This document shows, in pieces, positions 7,342 through 12,591 of a stretch of 12,591 nt of DNA. The notes below the pieces were generated by a model. That model ran no database searches, was not told the origin of the DNA, and was given only the letters and a program-made list of their open reading frames with translations. The stretch spans positions 1 through 12,591 of the forward strand of contig JBGPJM010000146.1 in NCBI GenBank assembly GCA_041485385.1, given 5' to 3'. Source of the DNA: JBGPJM01 sp041485385 (GTDB lineage: Bacteria; Planctomycetota; Phycisphaerae; Phycisphaerales; UBA1924). The position numbers and the translations under genes are program-made. Within the stretch, counting starts at the first letter, position 1; each line of letters begins with the position of its first letter.

Positions 7342-8352
7342 CTATGGAATCCGTCTGCGTTCACTGATGAGCGCCTCCAGCATGAGCAGCGCCAGGGCGG
7401 CGCCGAGGAAGAGTTGGAACCCCTCGTGGTAGCGTAGACGTTCGGTCGTCTCGACCTCCTGCGTCGCGGCCCGCTCCATGAGCGTGCGGTAGATTTTGTC
7501 GAACTGGATGTTGCCGGTCCTCACGTTGAGGTAGATCCCGTCGCGGGATGCCGCGGCGATCTTCCGCAGCGAGTCGCTGTCGAGCTTACTGCGCACCGCC
7601 TGGCCCTCGAAGGTCATGTAGGGGCCCGCGGCGCTTTTCTCGGGCGCGGGGACGGGGGCGCCGGCGGTGTCGCTCCCGAGTCCGATAGCGATGATCCGCA
7701 CGCCGCGCTTCCCGGCCTCCGCCGCGGCCTGCACGGGGAAGCTGTCGTGGTCCTCGCCGTCGGTGATGAGGACGATGTCGCGGAAACGGTCCTGGCCGTC
7801 CTTGAACAGGTCGTCGAGCCCGGCACGGATGGCGTCGCCGATCAGCGTGCCGCCCACCGGGACGGAGTCGGGAGAGAGGTTGTCCAGGGCGAGCCGGGCG
7901 AAGCTGTAGTCGGTGGTGAGCGGGCAGCGGATGGAGGCCGACCCGGCGAAGGCGATGATGCCGACGCGGTCGCCGCGGGCGGCGTCGAGCAGGTCGCGGA
8001 CGGCGATCTTCGCCCGCTCAAGGCGGCTGGGCTTGAGATCCTGAGCGAGCATGCTCCGCGAGACATCCATCAGGATCGCCACATCGCGCCCGCTCCGCTG
8101 CACCTTCTGCGGCGTGGGGCTCCACCCCGGCCGGGCAAGGGCGAGCACGGCGGCGGCCAGGGCGGTCAGCAGCACGGCGGCGCGGGCAAGCCGGCGCGGG
8201 CTGCTCGCGCCGGGCACGAGCTTCTCGACCAGAGCCGGGCCGATCAGCCGCCGGAGCGAGCGCGAGCCGAGCCACCTCGCCAGCACGAGCATCCCCGCCG
8301 CGGTGGGCACGGCCCACAGCGCGTGCAGCCATGTCGGGTCAAGCAGGCGCAT
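7342..8352 (-). CDS. batB: BatB-like VWA-domain inner-membrane protein
   Basis: The protein has 336 residues. Two hydrophobic segments (about 8-26 and 55-73) precede a von Willebrand A domain, and a final helix lies near 312-330. The metal-binding MIDAS residues are visible: DVSRS (D96, S98, S100), a Thr at 169 (GGTLIGDA) and TDGED (D198). The fold faces the periplasm or membrane surface and binds protein partners through a divalent metal; substrates are unknown. The ATG overlaps the batA stop as TGATG, which fixes the start; the same frame continues open upstream but only inside batA, on a different frame. Compared with batA it has the shorter spacing between MIDAS elements and a different C-terminus, as usual for the BatA/BatB pair. 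Confidence 0.92.
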   Translation of the reverse strand: MRLLDPTWLHALWAVPTAAGMLVLARWLGSRSLRRLIGPALVEKLVPGASSPRRLARAAVLLTALAAAVLALARPGWSPTPQKVQRSGRDVAILMDVSRSMLAQDLKPSRLERAKIAVRDLLDAARGDRVGIIAFAGSASIRCPLTTDYSFARLALDNLSPDSVPVGGTLIGDAIRAGLDDLFKDGQDRFRDIVLITDGEDHDSFPVQAAAEAGKRGVRIIAIGLGSDTAGAPVPAPEKSAAGPYMTFEGQAVRSKLDSDSLRKIAAASRDGIYLNVRTGNIQFDKIYRTLMERAATQEVETTERLRYHEGFQLFLGAALALLMLEALISERRRIP

Positions 8353-9419
8353 CAGGGCGTCCTCCTGAAGACGATCGACCGCAGCACCAGCTCGAGCAGC
8401 AGTGCGCCCAGCCCGGCCGCGGCCCAGGGGGTGAACCGCTCCTCGTAGTCGGTGTACTGCACGGTGTCGATGCTGGTCTTCTCGAGGCGGTCGATCTCCT
8501 GGTAGATCTCGCGGAGGGCGGCGGAATCGTCGGCGGAGTGGTAGACGCCGCCGGTGATGCGGGCGATCTCCGAGAGCGTCCGCGTGTCGACGTCGCTGGG
8601 CACCTGGAGGCGTTGATCGCCGAAGGGGCTGCGGAAGACCTGGTAACTTGGGCCGGTGCCAATGGCGATCGGGTAGACCTTGATCCCCCACTTGGCGGCG
8701 AGGTTGGCCGCCTCGATCGGGGACTTCTCGCCGGCGTTGTTGGCACCATCGGTGAAGAGGATGATGACCTTGCTCTTGACGGTGAGGTCCTTGCCGACGT
8801 TCTCGGGCCGGGCCTTGAGTTCCTCGTCGATGCGCTCGAGGCGTGCCGCGGCGAGGGCGAGGCCGTCGCCGATCGCCGTGCCGTCCTCCCACCGCTGGCT
8901 CGCGAGCTTGATCGCGTCGGCGAGGTCGGCGACGGCCTCGGGGTCGCGGACGGGCGGGCAGACGGTTTCGGCGTAGCGGGCGAAGGTTACCAGGCCGAGG
9001 ACGTCCTGCCGGCGGCCCTTGAGCTTGCCGCCGCTCTTCTCGTTGCCGGCGACGAACTCCCGGAGCACACGCTTCACCGTGTCGAGGCGCGTGCTCGGCT
9101 GGCCGTCGAACTCCATCTCCTGGCCCATGCTCCCCGACCGGTCGATGACGACCTGCAGGGCCACGGCCTCGGTGCTGGTCTCGATCCGGCCGATTCCGTG
9201 CTGCGGACGGGCCAAGGCAACGATCAGCACCGCCAGCGACGCTGCTCGGACCAGCGGGAGGAGCCGGGCCGCGTGGGTTCGCCAGCCGCGGGGGATCGCG
9301 TTCAGCGGGGCCAGCGCCGAATAGCGCACGGCGGCGCGGCGGCGCGGCCTCGTGGCCCACCAGATCGCCGGCGGGATGAGCGCGAGGAGTGTGAAGGCCC
9401 ACGGGGATGCGAAGTGCAT
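8352..9419 (-). CDS. batA: BatA-like VWA-domain inner-membrane protein
   Basis: The protein has 355 residues. N-terminal helices at about 5-22 and 53-70 precede a von Willebrand A domain from about 87 to 315, and a last helix lies near 331-350. The MIDAS motif is complete: DRSGS (D93, S95, S97), T181 in DGTAIGDG and D224 in FTDGANNAG. LARPQ after the second helix is characteristic of BatA-type proteins. It is a probable client or partner of the MoxR ATPase encoded in the same operon. I chose the ATG at 9419 because it overlaps the preceding stop as TGATG and starts the first helix; the frame is open further upstream to 9515, but that stretch overlaps the preceding gene and is Arg-rich. Confidence 0.92.
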   Translation of the reverse strand: MHFASPWAFTLLALIPPAIWWATRPRRRAAVRYSALAPLNAIPRGWRTHAARLLPLVRAASLAVLIVALARPQHGIGRIETSTEAVALQVVIDRSGSMGQEMEFDGQPSTRLDTVKRVLREFVAGNEKSGGKLKGRRQDVLGLVTFARYAETVCPPVRDPEAVADLADAIKLASQRWEDGTAIGDGLALAAARLERIDEELKARPENVGKDLTVKSKVIILFTDGANNAGEKSPIEAANLAAKWGIKVYPIAIGTGPSYQVFRSPFGDQRLQVPSDVDTRTLSEIARITGGVYHSADDSAALREIYQEIDRLEKTSIDTVQYTDYEERFTPWAAAGLGALLLELVLRSIVFRRTP

Positions 9420-10537
9420 CACGCCGGCCCTCCCGGCGATACGGGCTCGGCGGCCGGAGTCAGATCGCCGGCCGGCGGCGATGGCGCGTCGCCGAGCGCA
9501 TCCACGAAGCTCCATGCCCCGGCAAGGTCCGCACGGGCGACCTGTGCAGCGGGAGCGCCGCCGGCGCCGGCGAACTTCACCTCGTCGAAGCGGGCGAGCA
9601 TCTCGGCCAGCTGGGTTCGGATCGGCTCCTCGATAAACGCCAGCTCGCTCAGGAGCTGCTCGATCGTGCGATCGGCCGGCGGCAGGCCGTGACGGGAAGC
9701 GGCGAACACGCGGAGCAGGCCAGAGAGCCTGACGTAGAACGTGTCCATCTCCGAGGCGGAATCCAGCGGCTGCGCTTCGAGCCCCCGCAGTGCGGACTGG
9801 GCGGTCTCAAGGGGCGTACGGTGTGTTTCGAGTGCGGGGCGGCGGCGGCGCACACGCCACGCGACCAGGCCGGCCACACCAGCGAAGGAGATCGCCCCGC
9901 CGATGAGCCACGGCAGGCTGCTCCGAGGCTGGTCGGGGGCGACCACACCTCGAAACAGGCCGATCTCCGCGGCCTCCCGTTCGCCCAGCAGCGGACGGAC
10001 GTCGATATCGCTCGCTTCCGTCGCGACCTCCAAGGCGTGCGCGCTCGAGCCGGGTGGCGGGTCAAACCGGAACCGCAGGGAAGGGATGGTGTGTTTGCCC
10101 GGAAGGAACGGCTCAAGCGTCAGCAGGCGCCGTGTGGTGAGCCGGTCGCCGGTCGCCGAGGTGGCCGGCTCGGAACGGGCCGCGACGGTGAAGTCGCCGA
10201 GCGCATCGTCGATCTCGGGCCACGCGGCCGTCCAGTTGGGCGGCGCCTCGGCGGCGAGATCGATGCTGACGCGGTCGGCGACGGTCACCGACGTGCGATC
10301 GACCTGCAGCCGGACCGTTGGGCGTGCGCCGGCGGCGGCGGCGCCCGGGGCGGTGAACGTGTGGTCGTACGTGGGCTGCGCCGAGGCGATCGGCGGCGGC
10401 GGGGCGCCGCGATGGCAGGCCACGAGCGAGATCGCCGCTAGGGGAGCGAGCAGGGCAGTGAGCAAGCGTCCGGAGGGCCTCCAACCGGCGCGAACGGGCG
10501 GGCACGCTGCATGGTCGTGCGGGGGTCTAGAGTCCAT
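9419..10537 (-). CDS. Putative lipoprotein with BatD-like N-terminal and DUF4381-like C-terminal regions
   Basis: The 372-residue protein carries a hydrophobic N-terminal segment ending in the lipobox LVAC (Cys41), so it is probably exported and lipidated. The n-region before it is unusually long. Residues 75-160 look beta-rich and resemble the start of BatD domains (VDRTSVTVADRVSIDL; FLPGKHTIPSLRF is similar to the VHTIPPIRL pattern in batD). A transmembrane segment at about 208-228 is followed by RRRR and a helical domain (ETAQSALRGLE, YVRLSGLLRVF) like the DUF4381 proteins that often sit at this operon position. Lipid anchor, periplasmic beta domain, membrane helix and cytoplasmic domain would make it a membrane-spanning member of the complex. 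It lies 20 bases after the DUF58 gene and overlaps batA by TGATG. The family names rest on pattern and position, so they are tentative. Confidence 0.75.
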   Translation of the reverse strand: MDSRPPHDHAACPPVRAGWRPSGRLLTALLAPLAAISLVACHRGAPPPPIASAQPTYDHTFTAPGAAAAGARPTVRLQVDRTSVTVADRVSIDLAAEAPPNWTAAWPEIDDALGDFTVAARSEPATSATGDRLTTRRLLTLEPFLPGKHTIPSLRFRFDPPPGSSAHALEVATEASDIDVRPLLGEREAAEIGLFRGVVAPDQPRSSLPWLIGGAISFAGVAGLVAWRVRRRRPALETHRTPLETAQSALRGLEAQPLDSASEMDTFYVRLSGLLRVFAASRHGLPPADRTIEQLLSELAFIEEPIRTQLAEMLARFDEVKFAGAGGAPAAQVARADLAGAWSFVDALGDAPSPPAGDLTPAAEPVSPGGPA

Positions 10538-10557
10538 CGTTGCGATCCAGCCGGCGC

Positions 10558-11439
10558 TCAGCGGCGATGCTCCCTTTTCCTGAAGAACTGCATCAGGTCC
10601 TGAATATATGGCTTCCCCGTGGAGACCTGCACAAGGTCCAGACCGGCGCGCCGGGTCACGTCGACGAGCCGCCCGCGCCGATCGGCCGCGATGGCCGCGT
10701 ACCGGCGCCTGACCCGCGGGCTCGAGGCGTCGATCACCATCCGGCGGCCGGTCTCGGCATCCTCGAACTCCACGAGGCCGGCCGCCGGGAGCTCCAGCTC
10801 GCGCGGATCGGAGACCTCGATGGCGATGACGTCGTGTCGACGGGACATGAGTCGGAGCGGGTCCTCGTACCAGTCCATGAGAAAATCGGAGACGACGAAG
10901 ACGACCGAGCGGCGCTTGAGCAGCCGGGCGAGGTGGTCGGTCGCCGCGGTGAGGTCCGTCGCGGGGTGGCGGGCCTCGAACGCGAGCAGCTCGCGGACGA
11001 GCCGCAGCGTGTGGCGCGAGCCCTTCTTGGGCGGGATGTACAGCTCGACCCGGTCGGTAAAGATGAGCAGGCCGACCCGGTCGTTCTTGCGGATCGCCGC
11101 GAACGCCAATACGGCCGAGACCTCGGCGGCGAGTTGCTGCTTGAGGCGGTCGATGGAGCCGAAGCGGCCGGATGCGCTGAGGTCCACGGCGAGCATCACC
11201 GTGAGCTCCCGCTCCTCCGTGAACCGCTTGACGTACGGGTGCCCGGCCCGGGCCGTGACGTTCCAGTCGATGGAGCGGATGTCGTCGCCGGGGGTGTACT
11301 CGCGGACCTCGGCGAACTCCATGCCCCGCCCCTTGAAGGCGCTGGAGTACTCGCCGGCGAACACCTCGGTAACCGCGTGCCGCGTGGTGATCTGCAGCCG
11401 CCTTACCTGAGCCATCAGTTCGTCGGTGGTCATCGTCAT
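10558..11439 (-). CDS. DUF58 domain protein (VWA-like partner of MoxR)
   Basis: The 293-residue protein has no signal peptide or membrane helix and is probably cytoplasmic or membrane associated. The DUF58 hallmark spans residues 37-60 (GRGMEFAEVREY, then PGDDIRSIDWN). A VWA-like fold follows with a MIDAS-type DLSAS (86-90) and a second acidic site, VVSDF (172-176). DUF58 genes nearly always follow moxR, as here with a 21-base gap, and the protein is thought to be a MoxR partner. The ATG at 11439 is followed two codons later by another ATG; no clear Shine-Dalgarno precedes either, and translation may depend on coupling with moxR. The start therefore has a two-residue uncertainty. Confidence 0.92.
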   Translation of the reverse strand: MTMTTDELMAQVRRLQITTRHAVTEVFAGEYSSAFKGRGMEFAEVREYTPGDDIRSIDWNVTARAGHPYVKRFTEERELTVMLAVDLSASGRFGSIDRLKQQLAAEVSAVLAFAAIRKNDRVGLLIFTDRVELYIPPKKGSRHTLRLVRELLAFEARHPATDLTAATDHLARLLKRRSVVFVVSDFLMDWYEDPLRLMSRRHDVIAIEVSDPRELELPAAGLVEFEDAETGRRMVIDASSPRVRRRYAAIAADRRGRLVDVTRRAGLDLVQVSTGKPYIQDLMQFFRKREHRR

Positions 11440-11460
11440 GGCGGAGCGCTCGGCGGGTGG

Positions 11461-12468
11461 CTAGGGGACGGGCACGTGGTCGAGGATTCGCCTGATCACC
11501 ATCTCGGGGGTGATGTCCTGCGCCTCGGCCTCGTAGCTGACGATGACGCGGTGGCGGAGCACGTCCGGGCCGATCGTCTTCACGTCGTGCGGCGTCACGT
11601 ACGCCCGTCCCTCCAAGAACGCCCGCGCCTTAGCGGCCAGGGCCAGGAAGATCGTCGCGCGCGGCGAGGCGCCGTACTCGATCAGCCGCTTGAGGTCCAA
11701 GCCGTATTCGTCGGGCCGGCGCGTTGCGTGGACGATGTCCACGATGTAGTCCTTGATCTTGTCGTCGACGAAGACCCTGTCCGCCGCGCCCCGCGCGTCG
11801 ATCACCTGCCCGGTCCCGATGAGCGGCTCGATCGAGGTTCCGGCCGTGGCGCTCCGTGCGGCGCGGCTGGAGCCCATGCGGTCGACGATGCGGCGCTCCT
11901 CGGCCTTGGAGGGGTAGTCCACGCAGAGTTTGAGCATGAACCGGTCCACCTGCGCCTCCGGGAGCGGGTATGTGCCCTCCTGCTCGATGGGGTTCTGCGT
12001 CGCCAGCACAAGGAACGGGTCGGGCAGGGAGTAGGTCGTGTCGCCGATGGTGACGTGGCGCTCCTGCATGGCCTCCAGCAGGGCGCTCTGGACCTTCGCC
12101 GGGGCGCGGTTGATCTCGTCGGCCAGCACGAGGTTGGCGAAGATCGGCCCCTTCCGCGGCGTGAAACTCCCCTCGCGGGGGTTGTAGATGAGCGTCCCCA
12201 CCAGGTCCGCCGGCAGGAGGTCGGGCGTGAACTGGATCCGCCGAAACGCGGCGTCGATCGCCCGCGCCAGCGTGCTCACGGCGAGCGTCTTGGCCAGCCC
12301 GGGGACGCCCTCCAGCAGCACGTGCCCGCCGGTGAGCAGGCCGATGAGCAGGCCATCGATCATCGCCCTCTGCCCGACGATCACCTCGCCGATCCTCGCC
12401 GCCAGGGCGCGGATGGGCTCGGACCGTGTCTTGATCTCCTCTGCCGACAAACGCGCATCGACCGTCAT
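11461..12468 (-). CDS. moxR: MoxR family AAA+ ATPase
   Basis: The 335-residue AAA+ ATPase is of usual MoxR length. Walker A is GVPGLAKT (54-61), Walker B VLADE (104-108), sensor 1 ATQNP (N149), a candidate Arg finger sits in EAQVDRF (R166), and sensor 2 is GASPR (R270). MoxR proteins are chaperone-like ATPases that mature or remodel VWA-domain partners; DUF58, BatA and BatB in this operon are the natural candidates. I chose the ATG at 12468 because it gives the family N-terminus and has GGTGGAG nine bases upstream. The frame stays open to a TTG at 12570, but the extra 34 residues come from repeat-containing intergenic DNA. It is first in the operon, so its upstream region should carry the promoter. 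Confidence 0.95.
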   Translation of the reverse strand: MTVDARLSAEEIKTRSEPIRALAARIGEVIVGQRAMIDGLLIGLLTGGHVLLEGVPGLAKTLAVSTLARAIDAAFRRIQFTPDLLPADLVGTLIYNPREGSFTPRKGPIFANLVLADEINRAPAKVQSALLEAMQERHVTIGDTTYSLPDPFLVLATQNPIEQEGTYPLPEAQVDRFMLKLCVDYPSKAEERRIVDRMGSSRAARSATAGTSIEPLIGTGQVIDARGAADRVFVDDKIKDYIVDIVHATRRPDEYGLDLKRLIEYGASPRATIFLALAAKARAFLEGRAYVTPHDVKTIGPDVLRHRVIVSYEAEAQDITPEMVIRRILDHVPVP

Positions 12469-12477
12469 CGAGCGAGT

Positions 12478-12484
12478 CTCCACC
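12478..12484 (-). promoter_or_regulatory. Shine-Dalgarno of moxR
   Basis: On the minus strand GGTGGAG lies nine bases before the ATG at 12468 and supports this start over the upstream TTG. It forms half of a short palindrome (TCCACCGGTGGA), which could tie up the site in the mRNA. Confidence 0.5.
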
Positions 12485-12490
12485 GGTGGA

Positions 12491-12556
12491 AGCGACGGAG
12501 CGACATGGGGGCAGTGTACGGCAAGGAGCTGGAAAGCGACGGAGCGACGGAGCGAC
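12491..12556. repeat. Short repeat based on the unit GGAGCGAC upstream of moxR
   Basis: The 14-mer AGCGACGGAGCGAC occurs at 12491-12504 and again at 12535-12548. The latter is extended by a further GGAGCGAC unit to 12556, and related sequence (GAAGGGAGGGAC) follows. On the moxR strand this reads as repeated GTCGCTCC. It lies in the 5' region of the operon. It could be slippage-derived or a binding site; nothing in the sequence decides this. Confidence 0.6.
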
Positions 12557-12591
12557 GAAGGGAGGGACAAATGCTCGGGCGCACAACACGA

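Larger units (their letters stand above)
12469..12591 (-). other. Upstream region of the moxR-bat operon
   Basis: These 123 bases contain the GGAGCGAC repeats, the Shine-Dalgarno of moxR and no convincing gene. A TACACT on the minus strand (12518 to 12513) could pass as a -10 box, but no -35-like sequence lies at the right distance. The true promoter may use another sigma factor or lie beyond the window edge. Confidence 0.4.

Noticed and set aside
6114..7367. Leu-rich plus-strand frames resembling multi-helix membrane proteins
   Set aside because: The poly-Leu arises from CTG, the complement of the CAG Gln codons of batC. No start context or conserved pattern supports a gene.
8353..9402. N-terminal extension of the batB frame through batA
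   Set aside because: The frame is merely open; its translation is Arg/Pro-rich and overlaps batA in another frame. The batB start is fixed by TGATG and the first membrane helix.
12469..12570. Upstream TTG start for moxR adding 34 residues
   Set aside because: The extension is encoded by repeat DNA, is unlike MoxR N-termini, and a Shine-Dalgarno sits before the ATG at 12468.

Overview
The window is a very GC-rich bacterial segment, coding almost end to end. It suggests a member of the Planctomycetota, perhaps Phycisphaerae. The reasons are the base composition, secreted M14 carboxypeptidases with acidic Asp/Gly-rich (calcium-loop-like) inserts, and a full MoxR/DUF58/Bat locus. The phylum is inferred from gene content; no rRNA or other marker is present.

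Left part, plus strand (1 to 3022): two tandem M14-type zinc carboxypeptidase genes. The first enters from outside the window, so only its C-terminal half is seen. It has a Pro where the catalytic Glu should be, a long low-complexity insert and a Pro-rich tail. It overlaps the second gene by four bases (ATGA), with a strong Shine-Dalgarno just upstream. The second gene has a signal peptide and every M14 zinc and catalytic residue that could be checked. However, an in-frame TAG at 2531-2533 cuts off a C-terminal domain that stays open in the same frame to 3022. This is the most unusual feature of the window: a nonsense mutation, a sequence error, or (least likely) readthrough.

Right part, minus strand (12468 down to 3066): an eight-gene operon in the order moxR, DUF58, BatD-like/DUF4381-like lipoprotein, batA, batB, batC, batD, batE. 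Most junctions overlap or nearly touch (TGATG twice, ATGA once, a one-base gap once, gaps of 20-21 bases twice). This implies one transcript with translational coupling. From family knowledge, the MoxR AAA+ ATPase is thought to act as a chaperone on VWA-domain partners (DUF58 protein, BatA, BatB) at the inner membrane. BatC and BatE (TPR), BatD and the lipoprotein would form the periplasmic part of the complex. These loci are linked to envelope-stress or oxygen tolerance, but the biochemical activity is not settled.

The two blocks converge and are separated by 43 bases (3023-3065), which hold only a weak hairpin. The 123 bases upstream of moxR hold a short tandem repeat (unit GGAGCGAC) and no convincing promoter. 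No RNA genes, CRISPR arrays, insertion sequences or attachment sites were found.
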